From Dromaius novaehollandiae (Eukaryota > Chordata > Aves > Casuariiformes > Dromaiidae): a stretch of 64,000 nucleotides of DNA. Positions 12,648 through 23,877 of the stretch are shown here, piece by piece. Under the pieces are notes generated by a model, which was not told the DNA's origin, did no database searches, and saw only the letters and a program-made list of their open reading frames with translations. How positions within the stretch are numbered: position 1 is the stretch's first letter; each line of letters begins with the position of its first letter. The stretch covers positions 24,395,501 to 24,459,500 of the forward strand of contig NC_088099.1 of the NCBI RefSeq assembly GCF_036370855.1, written 5' to 3'. Both the position numbers and the translations under genes were made by a program.

Positions 12648-15600
12648 AGCAATTGTATTCAGTGCAGATACATACTAGTTTACTAGCTCCAAACCTCTTA
12701 AATAGCCATACCCATGGTCACTAAGGGTGATCTTTCCTCTTACCAAATATTTCTGCTTCGAAAATCATACTACCTACTGCTCAAGACACAGTTTTCTCCT
12801 TTACATGTCACGACACCAATGCCATCCTGACAATGGTTCAGGTAGATCCTCCAGGAAGACTCCAGTTTTATGATCTCAACATGTGCCTGAATTTGCACCT
12901 GACACCTTGCAGGAAATAGAGCTAGAGAGGCTGGTGGACATAACTCTGTCATCATATCAGATCTTCAGCCATTAGCACGTAAGATATGCTTGTGGCCAGC
13001 AACATTATGGCTACAATCACTGAAGAGGCAATTGCCTCTAATCATTCTACTGACCCAGACTAGATGCTCTACTGTCTAGTTAGTTTATCTGTACCTTCGC
13101 TTAGCTCCCTATTTCCGTCATCCCATAAGAGTTCATTAATCTTAACTGCTATGAGTTCATTTCCTAAAGTACTATTTTATGGCAAATCAGAGCTTTATAT
13201 CTTTCCCCACACTTCCAGGCACAAGCTCCAGGTTTGCTTACAGCTCTCAGCCATCTTTAGTCAAGGCTCTGTCAACAGCTGAAGCTGGTGGCAGAGAGGA
13301 TGGAAGAGAAGGTCAGGAAGGAGCATTGATTCTAAGCAAGATACATTTATCTAGGCTTACTCAGTGAGATTGCTAGTCTCTGTAGACTGGTTGCTTACCA
13401 AGCATCTTTTTCATCATCATGTTCTGCTTCCAATTCCCGAGTACAAGAAATGCTTTTACAAACTGTTGATCAGCTACTAATAAATATATAATGGCTAATA
13501 GTTCTTAAGCATACAGGAATTTTTCCCTCTGTTAGAATGATTTGTTTAATTCCTCTTAGAAAAAAAAAAAGGATGGAGTATGGCTTATCTTTGATACAGT
13601 AAGAAGGCTTCTTCTTCGAGAGTGCAAAATGCCCAAGGCTCATAACTCATTCCTGGTTTCTACTTTGCACGAATTATGACAAATCTATTCCCATGCTACC
13701 AGATAGGTCATCTCTTTTGCAAGTCAGTCTCTCAAATCACTAGTGAGCACGATTCAAGACATGCTCTCATTGGCCAGCTTCCAGCTACCAGCTGGAAAGG
13801 GACTAATACATACCATTCAGATGTCAGGTTTGATAGCTAATCAGCTTTATTCTATGTAGTTTGTGTGTTTTAAAGGATAAAAAAAGTTGTCTTCCCAAGT
13901 CAGTAAAACATTCTCTTATTCACAACCCTGCTATGTCAAGAACAAAATGAGCAGCAATCCTAGGAAAATTTCTAAAAGCCATTTCTTAACTCTATCTTCA
14001 CTGCAACTAGCCTATATATTTCTAGTCAGTCACATTAGGGTACTATATTACAGCACTTAAGATAATCTGATTAATACCTTTACTAAAATAACATTATTAT
14101 TTTAATTAACCTTACACCAGTGTTCTAAACTGTACCAATTTCGCACAATAGCTTTCCTATTAAAGGTATTATTTTCTTCTGTTCTGTCTTTTCAGTCAGA
14201 ACTCAATCCAGTCTGATAAGCTGCCACATCACAAGCTCATTAAAATGTATTCCTACCCTAATGAGGTTTATTGCTCTACTCTCATATATTACCCATATCA
14301 AGGGCAAACCACTCTTTTCCCATATATTCCCCATCAAAACTTTGAATTTCCAAGGCAGAAGCCTAATGAATTAAATTTTGTCTTTCTTATTATTCATTTC
14401 TTACTCATCTCTAAGCAGCACTTTCATACAAAAGTAATATACCATATTAAACAGCAACATGATCAACAAAATTTAAGCAGCATGGCAAAACTTGTTGAAT
14501 AATAGTAGTAAACAGACTTTCCTGTCTAAAACAGCAGAAAGAGAACCAATAAAAGGATTTAACTAATCAGCAAGCCTCGGAGGTCTTCCGCAATGCTTTC
14601 TCCCCCTTCCCTATCTGGACTGTGAAATGGAAAGATGAGTTCTTGTCTACTTCTGAGACAGAATGGGAGATGGGGACTATAGGACAGAGCCAGAAGAGCT
14701 GGGGAAAGGCTCCACAAAAAGTCAGTGACCACAGGCAACCTCGAACGATGAGGCTTAGGACAGTGTTCCTGCACCATCAGTGGTGTTTGAAGGAATGCAA
14801 TGACCTTTGCTCATCTTCCTATTCCCTCACCTTCTGTTTTTCTGCTTTCTGACTCAACCCTGAGTCACTCACCTCTGCCCTGAAAGCAGTTTTCATCCTG
14901 CTTGCACACAAACACTTGACGAGCAAGGCAAGACAAGATAGGATTGCTGCGTGAGGGTCATGACACTAAGTGTAATTCTCTGACTTATCTTTATAATCAG
15001 CAGGAAGTAATGAATGCTTAACAGCTCATTCTTACTGAATAAAGTGTTAAGGGCAACCCTGTTTTCTCTGTCATTCTTCGCTGACAGTAAATGATGTGGT
15101 TAGTAAGCAGAAAAGCTCAAGCCAACAATTCTCAAACCTTCTAAGCACTGTGTCAGACTAACCGAGATATTTGCTACTGTAAGAACAGGCCTATGTCCTC
15201 TGTCTTTTGGGTGCCTGCACCTGGCACAGTCTGAATGTTGTTCCAATAGAAAACAGAAATCCTAAGGCACATATGGGTTTTCTCCCATTAAATGCTGCAA
15301 GGATTCAAAGAGATCATCCTCAGGGGTCTTCTACAGTTAGCACTATGAAGCGGAACTGTACTGGCCTTAAAAAAAATTTAGAGAATGAATGTTTTAAACT
15401 ACCTCTGGTGAGTATCTTGGAGCTTAATGACATGCAAACAAAGCCTTTTATATAACCACTAGAGAAAATAAGCTGATAGTGGTTCCACATCACAGGTCAT
15501 TTGCGGTAGATGTTACAGCATTTTACAGGGGGCCTGGGAACAAACAGTTAGACTGACAGGTTACCCCAAATCTAGAAGATGATAGATGATTTCTGTGGTG
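12648..15600. other. Intergenic, no recognised gene
   Basis: No coding exon, RNA gene or named repeat seen. Several short open frames (for example 14245-14502 plus and 14559-14777 minus) have no recognisable domain. An AATAAAG at about 15038 follows a TTTATAA at about 14991, but no flanking LTR match to the downstream retroviral sequence was found. Confidence 0.45.
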
Positions 15601-18600
15601 ATCACTCATTGCTGTTGATGAATTCATGACAAGGTCTATTGAGCTAGTAGTTGCAAGCAGGTATGACCAGTGCAAGGCCAGGTCTCATTCCTCATGTGCA
15701 ATGGAATCAATGCTGGTAAAGAGAACATATCTGGTTATTTACAAAGCATCTTGCCACTGCATTACCAGAGCTGGCTATTATCATATGCTATAAAAACAGG
15801 GAGAACTTCTCACATTACTTTTGGATTTTCAAATCAGTATATGTACAGGAAATCATGTGTTTACAAGAAAATTTTTATTTAAAATGGTCATTGAGGTACT
15901 TCATCTTGTCCCAAATGTGCCTCTTTCTGAGCACCGTTGTGATGAGCCACTTCACATGACAGAATTGCCAGTTTTCCTAATTGATCACCACTTACTTTCA
16001 CATTCCCAGTAGACTGAACTGATTAAGAGCAGTAGGTCTCTCAGGGAAAGTAAACATACATGCTTCCATAAGGCCTAAAACCAAAGATAAGTCTATAGCA
16101 TCATGATTGCATGCATGGCCCTTTCATATACTGGTGGTTAGACCAGGTGAGTACACCTGATTTGTTAGAGTTTACTCTTGTTCCAGGGAATTCTGGCACC
16201 TGCACTGAAACACAGACAATTTCTTCTGTTTTACAAGTAAGGTAAGACAGAAATGCAGAATCAAAGCCCACTTCAAGAGTTCCTAGTAAAATGCTCCCCA
16301 TAGACATTTTAACCCCAAGAAAGGATAGATGTTATTATCATGTTTCCTTAGATATGCCACTACTACGGTGGTGATGAACACATCCTTTGTGCTAGCAAGA
16401 TAGTAACGGCAGTGGTTTGTTCTGATAATGGTGAACTGACCTCCTCCCAGTGCATCATCTGCTTGCAGATAATGGACTTGATGCCATACTAGGTGAGTCA
16501 TACACTAGTGGTAAGCCTGGGTAAGTGTCAGAGGAAAGCAATAGCACTGAACACATTGGAAATCCCCTTTCTTCTTTATAAGTCTTCTATACCAGCAAAA
16601 TATATGTAGAAATAATAGCAAAAAAAAAAAAAAAAAAATGCTATCAAAACCCCCCATTGTGCATCAACTTTGATCTAGAGGGTAATAAATACATTTGGAA
16701 TTTTCTTTCTCTTGACCTGGATATATGATACTAGTCTAATGGTGTTTAAGAGTAGGTCCTCTGTTTCTGATAGCTAGGTTCTAAAGTTAATATTGCTATT
16801 TTTTTATCTTGTAGTTTTTGCAGTGAATCATCTAATATTTTGAAGATAGATCCTGAGAACTATTTTAGACAGATGGATTTCTGCACACTCAGACAGCCCT
16901 TTAACTTCAATGACAGTCACCTGGGATACAACAGGTCAACTATTCAGAGCAACTTACATAATCAATGTCAATATTTCTCTATCCAAATGAAAAAGGGATA
17001 TGTGGAATAATCTAGACCCTGACTCTTTTCCTGAAAACTCATGTTACTGCGAGAGCAAAATTGGCTTCTGTGAACCAGAGTTATCCAGCTTACCCTACTA
17101 TAACCAAAACAGTGGCAAAAACAAACCTCAGCACTGGCTGCTCTTGCTGGTCAGGTTACTCCTAAAACTTGGAAGATGGTATCATTATCTGACCTGACTG
17201 CAGAGCAAGTAAGAGTAATTGCTTAAGTCTTGGGGCCCCTGAATTCAGGAACTTGCATAATGCAGCTTGTAGGCCTTGAGGATTAGCTAGTTATACCTTA
17301 ACTAGTAAAGGCTACATAGCTCTTGCCTAAGCCTGCTAAGCTGTAAGCACTGTCTCAGAGTGGAGTATTATCTGCTGCATTGCAGGAATAACCCCCCCTC
17401 CCCCCATAAGAAAGTTAGTAGGCAGATGACCCAGAAGAATTATGAGAGCACTGAAAGGAGATTTGGCTATCTCAGGTTACTCCGTCTAGAAGAAAGGTAT
17501 GAGAATACAGAATTATGCCCTGTCTGGAAAGAGTTGTTGGGATTGTATCTGATGGAGTTAATAAAAACCTAGGCTTTAAACCACAGTGCCTTTAAAGTAG
17601 CTGTGGTACAAGGGTTAAGTCAGCAAAATTAATTCTGGGACCTGTGAATCCAGCAGAGATACAATGGAAGGAACTGCAAATGGGCAGGGTAAGGAAGGAA
17701 AGAAGAAATGCAAGGAAAGCTTAGTCCTGTGGGTATGACTGAAAACCTGTACATACTGTAATCTTCAGAAATATGGTACTAAAAGACCTACAGCCTGATC
17801 AAAAGGAACAGAAGAGAGAAAACAATCCTTAGTCCAGGTTTGGCTTTCTGTGTAAAAAAGAAGTGGTAGCAGTAACTTTAAGAGACCTTGGAGAACATAA
17901 TTAAAAACTTCCTTTAGAGAACACCAATGGGACTGCAGGAAAATAACATGGTAAAACTTGAGGGGCGGGGAGGGGGGAAGAGGCAAAGATATGAAAAAAA
18001 CTGCAATAGAATCCATGAGTTCTCTTGTTTGATCAAGCTAAAGAAGAAAGACGAGGAGGAACAAAAACTACAGAACATAACAGGTCCATCTCATCTCTGT
18101 GAGGAGACCCACAGGCATCATCTCTTCTTCACAAACACTAGGAAGATTCTGCCTCCTAGCTGCTCTGAGAGGTAGTGGCAATATTACAACATAACCCATA
18201 GGAATGGTGGATCACGTTAGTGCTGGGTGGTCAGGGGAAAAGAAAAAATATTAAATATCATCAATTCTGTAATGTTAATAAATACAATAGTGTCAATAAA
18301 CACTCTCCAATAATCCTGAGTTCCAGACGGAACTAGTTAAGTGGAAAAATTATAAATGTTGTTTCTTGTGCATGTAACAGGCACCTGTGTTAAAACTGCT
18401 ACCTATTCTGTTAAATAGCTCCTCAGTTCAAGAGTACAAAAGTCCCTTCTGAGTGGGAGTGGGAAGATCCGCTTTTGTAAACAGCGGGGTATTACTGGCA
18501 CACCCTCGCTGAAACAAAATGGATTAGCTGTAGGTTTTGCTATGGCTGTTTGTGGAACTGGAGCTGACCAGTGGGAGGTGAGGGTGGAGTGATTCCTGCA

Positions 18601-18720
18601 AGTCATTGATGCTTTGTCATTAAGAATCCGGAGGAAATAAGAACTGTAGAGAATAAGAATTTCCTCAAATTTAGCATGCCTGAAAGTCAAAAGGTGGAAA
18701 AATAGAAGGCTGTGTATTAA
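15601..18720 (+). other. Region 5' of the retroviral pol; possible decayed gag-pro, not proven
   Basis: This stretch directly precedes retroviral reverse transcriptase in the same orientation, so a gag-pro relic is expected. Weak hints are a coding-like run around 17130-17225, interrupted by a stop, and a possible remnant of the protease active-site motif (Gly-Thr-Gly-Ala in place of Asp-Thr-Gly-Ala) near 18553-18566. No nucleocapsid CCHC box was seen. A 20-base A tract sits at 16620-16639. The identification is inference from position. Confidence 0.3.
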
Positions 18721-19500
18721 TTGAAGGTCCAGATCCACCTTCCCCAAAACAATATAAACATCCACAAAAAGCAGAGGAAGGACTCCAACTCACTGCCAAC
18801 AGCTTACTGGAATTTAATTCTCCATTTTGTCCAGTGCTAAAAGCAGATTTTTAAAAAAGTGTAACAGTAGATTTTTTAATGTTTAAATAAGGCAGCCACG
18901 ACTCATGTTGTCTATGATGTTAAAATGCCTGAAATTCTAGTAGTACTAAGCAGATCACCACAGTGGTTTTTCGTTATTGACTTAGCCAGTGCTTTATTTG
19001 CAATTCCACTAGCAGAGCAGAGCTGCTAAAAATGTGCATTTACCTATGAGGGAAAGCAATATTGCTTTATTCAAGTACCTCAAGACTTTCATTATGCTCC
19101 TGCCATCTGTCACTCATGTATCAAATGGGGGTGAAATTACCACCAAGAATGTGCTATGTCATATCATACATAGATGATCTGCTGGTACACGGAAAAACTG
19201 AAGTGAAAATACAGAAATACACCAACAAGTAATCAGCGTTATTCAAAACACAGGTTTGAAAATGAATTGTGATAAAACTCAGTTTCTATAATCTGAAGTA
19301 AAATATTTAGGAATGATATTAGGTCAGGAAGAACAACATTGGGGCCATTGAAGGGTAGAATTAATTACGAGACTCCCCACCACTACAGGAGTAACTGAGT
19401 TGCATTCACTTTTGGAATCACTTCAGTTTTTGTGATACTATCCCCACATTTGCAGAAATCAGTAAATCACCAATTAAGTTAGTGAAGAAATCTCACTTGC
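18720..19500 (+). pseudogene. pol: Retroviral reverse transcriptase, broken
   Basis: In order on the plus strand: an N-terminal segment with PPSPKQYKHPQKAEEG from about 18737; a decayed finger region with NSPF-CPVLKAD; the first catalytic segment VIDLASALFAIPLAEQS from 18973; VPQDFHYAPAICHS near 19077; and the second catalytic box YIDD at 19167-19178. After this comes the thumb-like segment with a KMNCDKTQF motif. These pieces lie in more than one frame with internal stops (for example one right after the AEQSC segment), so the gene carries at least two frameshifts in this interval. Retroviral RT normally has YVDD, YMDD or YIDD, so the catalytic box itself is intact. Confidence 0.9.
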
Positions 19501-20420
19501 AGGAATGGAAAGAACAGAAAGAAGTTGTGGTAAAATTAAAACTTCCCTAGGTCACACCCTGGCCATGGCATATCCAGATTCTTGTAAGCTGTTTCACATT
19601 CACCTGGCCACTACTGATCTAGACCTCAGCACTATGCTTTTTCAAGAAAAGAGAAACAAGAAGCAGGCTAGAGCTTTTGCTCTGAGAATCTTAAGTTCAG
19701 TGCAACAGAACTCTACTCCATGTGAAATGTTTAGCATTGGTATAGGAACCTGAGCATATGGAGTAACTCAGAGGCTGCTCTGCAGTAGTACAGATCATAC
19801 ATACTCCACTGATGTACATAATCAGTGAAAAAGTACAAGCTGTGTATGTATCAAGTCCTAGGTTAGCTAGATGGACATTGGCTTTTATAAGTGATGGAAT
19901 TTCTGTAGAAGACAAGATCTTATCACCAGCCTTATGTGGCTTGTTAGCCACCACAAAGGAATACGAGTGCCCTTTACCTGTTTATGAGCCTCTTACCTGC
20001 CAAATGTTATAACAGCTGCGTTGCTGACTTCTGTGCCACAGGATATTCAGTGTGGTTCACAGATGGGTCCAGTTTTTATGGAAAAGATGGAAAGTCCTGT
20101 ACTGGATATGCTGCAACCAGTGCAAACTATAAAAAGGAGCTGCAGGAAATTACCCGCATTCACTCTGCACAAGCAGAGCTACATGCTCTGCTGACTGTTA
20201 AAAGAGGAACCTGAAGGAAGTGATCTGGATTTGTGTGTAGTTTCGGACTGCACATGCCAAGTTTTAACTATTTGGCTACCAACTTGGAATAAATGTGACC
20301 TGCAAGGACAGGATGGAAATCCAGTAGCCTACCAATCATAACAGAAGGAAATCCTAAACATAGCTAAAAATGCAGGTGACAAAAAAAGTAGGTCATGTAA
20401 AAGCACACCAGAAGAAAATA
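19501..20420 (+). pseudogene. pol: Retroviral RT connection and RNase H, broken
   Basis: An open stretch at about 19568-19740 resembles the connection domain (YPDSCKLFHIH, FALRILSSVQQNS, comparable to the conserved 'A-ASR-L-P-EQ-Y' clause). RNase H follows, with the first acidic residue in FTDGSS (Asp codon 20062-20064), the second in QAELHAL (Glu codon 20176-20178) and the third, in another frame, in VVSDCT (Asp codon 20246-20248). The class I style WLPTW clause comes next. Stops and at least one frameshift separate them. Confidence 0.88.
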
Positions 20421-20519
20421 CAGTACTGAAGCAGCAGCATACTGGAACAGTCAAGCAGATGCCCTGCCAAGGTTGTGATAGTCCCAGTAGACTTCAAATT
20501 TGAAGAAGCTCCCATTTTG

Positions 20520-21290
20520 AAAACAAAATAAGGGAAATAGTACAAAGCAACATATCAAAGATCTATATTTTCTCATTTCCATGTTGTAAAATAACTAGAG
20601 GTGATTACCATAGAAGATAGTAAATGGGTAAAGCATAGCAAAGGGCCCTGGGACAGTGGTATGGCCAGATAACAGAAACATTTGTAGATGGATAGCATTG
20701 TATCCACTCCAAGCAATTTTGTTTCAATATGCCAATGAACCAGATCATCTAGGGGTTGCTTGAAAGCAAGAGTGGCTGGTTGGCCTAACATGAAAATAGT
20801 ACACAACTGCTTAATTTGTGCTATGGTAAATGCTCCCATTAGGAGACAATAAATAAAAACAGAACTCAAGGAACACAGGCTAGCATACAAACAGACTGCA
20901 CTGGACCATTACCTACCATGCAAAGGGGGATAAAGTATTGTTTCTAGTACCAGATCCATTTATTTACAAGACACATTAAAGCAGTTTCAGTAAAGAAAGC
21001 TACAGCAAAAAAATCTACCATAATAATGCAGGTGTTCAACATGGTCTTTTCCAAATGAAGTCAAGAAACTGATTTGGATCAAGGGACACATTTTGCAGGG
21101 CAAATCATGAAGAAATTATGTGGAGGTCTGGGGATAAAACAAAGGTTCTGCATGGCTGGGAACTCCCAAAATTCAAGGCAAGTTGAATGAACCAATTGGA
21201 ATATAAAAATAGTATTATGCAAAATAGTGAACAATTACAAAAAAGTTTGTGATACCACATTATCTGTCATTTTAGTGACTCACAAAAGCT
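20520..21290 (+). pseudogene. pol: Retroviral integrase, broken
   Basis: The zinc-binding Cys pair is visible as CLIC at 20808-20819, followed by a clause of the type AMVNAP. The catalytic core shows the second acidic residue in DQGTHF (21077-21094) and the catalytic Glu in SRQVE (codon 21185-21187), 35 residues apart as is standard for the D,D-35-E integrases. A stop codon follows the Glu directly. The first catalytic Asp was not located. Stops between the finger and the core show the gene is dead. Confidence 0.87.
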
Positions 21291-23446
21291 GCTCATCAGT
21301 TCACATAATTTAGAGTTGGGGTGCTGGGAGGGCACAACACACAACTGCCTGATGTCTTGACTCAAGACTGGATACAGACCCTAACCAGATCGAAAGAGAT
21401 TAACGTTGCTATAGCAACTCACCTGGGAAGTGCTGTTCCATGCATGGATAAACAAATAGGAACAAACAATTCCTCTGCAGAATGGCAAATACAGCATATT
21501 TTCCATACAAATACAACCTAATAGGCTGTAAATAGGATTGACCAGCTCCTATTACAAATAAAGCAGGACGATAGGCATACCAAGTAAAACTCCATAATGG
21601 AAAAATGCCTAAGTAGTTCCAATTTCCATGAAAATAATGGAAAGGTAAATAAGGTAACCAAAAGGAAGAATGTTATGTTATACATGCTGTTATTAAAAAT
21701 TAATAGCAAGTAAAGTGTATGTGAGATCTCACCAGAATCATCATCATTGGAAAGGCTATTAAAAGCAGCATTAATGGATTGTTAGGCTTTGAGTATACCT
21801 TGTACAATTTTATTAATAACCATATATAATTAATTACATCAGCTTCAAAACTGTGAATACTTGAATATGTTACAGAGAATCAGCAATCAGCATTGCTTTT
21901 GCTGCTAATAGCCGCTGTATCTACTGGCAGTGGAAACCTTTTGTATTGAACAGCACAAAAATGTTAGATACATGCCTCCACTACTTCAGAAAATCATGGG
22001 AGACAACTGTGAAGGATCAATAGTAGTGCCTGTGTTCCATGATACCTCTTAACAACATAAGATTATATTGTATGTCATTGCTTTTAAGGGAGTAGGTTAC
22101 GGGTAGATCAAGCAGGATATGAAATTAACTTGGGTAATTTGTTCAGCTTACTTGACAAAAAACAACAAAAAACCCACATGCACCACAGCACAAGCAAACA
22201 AAAAAAAAAAAAAAAAAAAAAAAAAGAAAGAAAGAAATCACACAAAAGGGTTTGGGGATACCATTTTAGAGGGAACAGGAGTTAGACTATTGATATAGAA
22301 GCTTTGACTAGCAAGTTATCAAAACTGGGGCATATCATATATAACATTCAAAAACCATAAAAAAGTAGAACTTTATCTACCCAAGCTTTAACAACGTCCA
22401 ATGGGAATCAAAATGTGCACAGAAGTAGCAAAAATATCTAGTTTTATAGATGGAGAAGTAGTGGAATTGGGAAGTGGTATTAGCATTGTTTTCAGCTTGT
22501 ACTTGGACACAACTGTTGGTCATGTAAACTACTTGTAGCATAGTAGATTCTCTGAGCAATAATCACCAACACACAAATTATGGGAAAGTCAGTGTGTAGG
22601 ATGATCCAAGTTGCAACCATTGAAATGGAATGGAACCATGATTTTAGGAAAAAATCAGGGCCAGAATATTTACAGGAGGAACAGGGATGACTGTAGAACA
22701 GCATACGCACAACTCACATTGCTACTGCCTGAAGTGATCTATGAGTCACTGTAGATGGCCCTGTTTCTTACAGGGCCTTTCCAAATCTGTTAATACACCA
22801 TCACTAATACACCCAAGCTTCTATGCTACTTGTAACCATTGGGGCCTGTCCTACTGGAATACAGTCTGGAGTACCCTTCTAATAGCATCAGGATATTCCT
22901 CCTGTAATAACAGTGACTACTTGTATGTGGAGCCAGTCAGCATTTTATGATTCTAGGACCTATGATACCAGGAATTGATATATATTGTTATTTCTCTATA
23001 CCTATTTTGGAAGAAATTGCCAGAAAGCTGAGCTCCCCGTTTAAGAGTCATTTAGCATTTCTCATATAATTAAGTTAGGGTAAACATTTGCAATATTCAC
23101 ACGTCATATCAACTACAGTTCAATCAGAATTCTAACACCTGGAAAAACATCAACCTGGAGCTAATTTGGGATTATTACAACACATACATTAAGGAATCAC
23201 AGCAAATACAATAAGAAGCTAAAGAGTGTCAGGAAAGGACACAGAAACCTTAATTGTGCCTCACTGTGCCATAGTATTTTTAGAGGATGGACAAGTACAG
23301 GTACAAGAATTGCATGTGCTGTTACAAACATTAATCCTTATCTGCATATTAACTGGTTGTCTTTTAGTTACAGCTTGTGGTATGTATTGTCATGAATGAC
23401 AAAAGATGTGGGAGCTGTACAACTGCAAGAGACCATGGATTTTGCA
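21291..23446 (+). pseudogene. env: Env-like remnant of the endogenous retrovirus
   Basis: This position, after integrase and before LTR-like signals, is where env belongs. The best evidence is a strongly hydrophobic segment LILICILTGCLLVTACGMYC at about 23331-23390, ending with CHE and a stop at 23397-23399. That fits the membrane anchor and short tail of a transmembrane subunit. A Cys/Asn-rich stretch at about 22741-22948 could be a surface or ectodomain piece. No CX6CC motif or clear cleavage site was seen, and the frame is broken many times. An A26 tract interrupts it at 22200-22225. The assignment is inference from order plus the membrane segment. Confidence 0.5.
22200..22225 (+). repeat. 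A26 tract
   Basis: An uninterrupted A26 followed by GAAAGAAAGAAA, inside the env-like region. It may mark an A-tailed insertion or slippage, and is likely polymorphic in length. Confidence 0.9.
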
Positions 23447-23656
23447 ATGAAATCATGAGGCAAGACTAGAGCAGGATGACATTCTTCCTTATTGCTCTGT
23501 AGCAGCAGCTAGCCTCCAGCCATCCCATCTCCAAGGGGAATCACAGCCAAGGCAAAAGCCCTCCTGCAAGTAGGCATACACTAAGCAGGATATAATTAAT
23601 ATTTGCTTGTTTTGAACCCTGACATAAGCACACTAAAACAGCAAAACTAGAAATAG

Positions 23657-23772
23657 TATAAAAGCATTTTGTAACACAGCTGGGTATATAAACAATACAG
23701 AACTACATTTGGACAGAGACTTGCAATACAGCTGACCAAATGGGATACAGAAAGACATCTACAAGTAATAAA
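23657..23772 (+). promoter_or_regulatory. LTR-like TATA box and poly(A) signal, candidate 3' LTR core
   Basis: TATAAAAG at 23657-23664 and AATAAA at 23767-23772 lie 103 bp apart, the usual spacing in a retroviral LTR. They sit about 260 bp after the stop of the env-like membrane segment. LTR ends, a polypurine tract and a matching 5' copy were not identified, so the call is tentative. Confidence 0.35.
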
Positions 23773-23837
23773 ATCTGCAAAATAAGGACAATGAACACAG
23801 AATAAGCAGGAAAGATGCCTGGCAAAACTAGAACAAG

Positions 23838-23877
23838 TTCTAATCTTAAAAATAAGATTCTAATCTTAAAAATAAGA
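23838..23877. repeat. 20-bp tandem duplication
   Basis: A 20-base unit (TTCTAATCTTAAAAATAAGA) is present twice head to tail without mismatch, at 23838-23857 and 23858-23877. It is probably a slippage product. Confidence 0.9.

Larger units (their letters stand above)
18720..23800 (+). mobile_element. Endogenous retrovirus relic, gamma-like (class I), pol and env-like remains
   Basis: Reverse transcriptase, RNase H and integrase motifs occur in the canonical retroviral order on the plus strand over about 2.5 kb, followed by env-like sequence with a C-terminal membrane helix. The reading frame changes several times and stop codons are frequent, so nothing here is functional. The RT spacing (PPSPKQY at the start, VPQ-F-APAICHS, YIDD), the RNase H style (a WLPTW-type segment after the third acidic residue) and DQGTHF in integrase point to a gamma-like lineage. 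Neither LTR could be proven by a repeat comparison, so the ends are approximate. The element lies between the ABCB1-like gene and RUNDC3B, in the same orientation as RUNDC3B. Confidence 0.9.

Noticed and set aside
14559-14777. Minus-strand frame as a noncoding or coding first exon of the ABCB1-like gene
   Set aside because: No splice donor in a fitting phase and no promoter features. Position alone is not enough.
17231-17260. Possible retroviral primer-binding site (TTGGGGCCCC...)
   Set aside because: It starts like a PBS but turns into a CCTGAATTCAGG palindrome, and no LTR end precedes it.
18403-18765. 120-codon minus-strand open frame
   Set aside because: It is antisense to the region leading into the retroviral RT, with no recognisable domain. 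Treated as a shadow.
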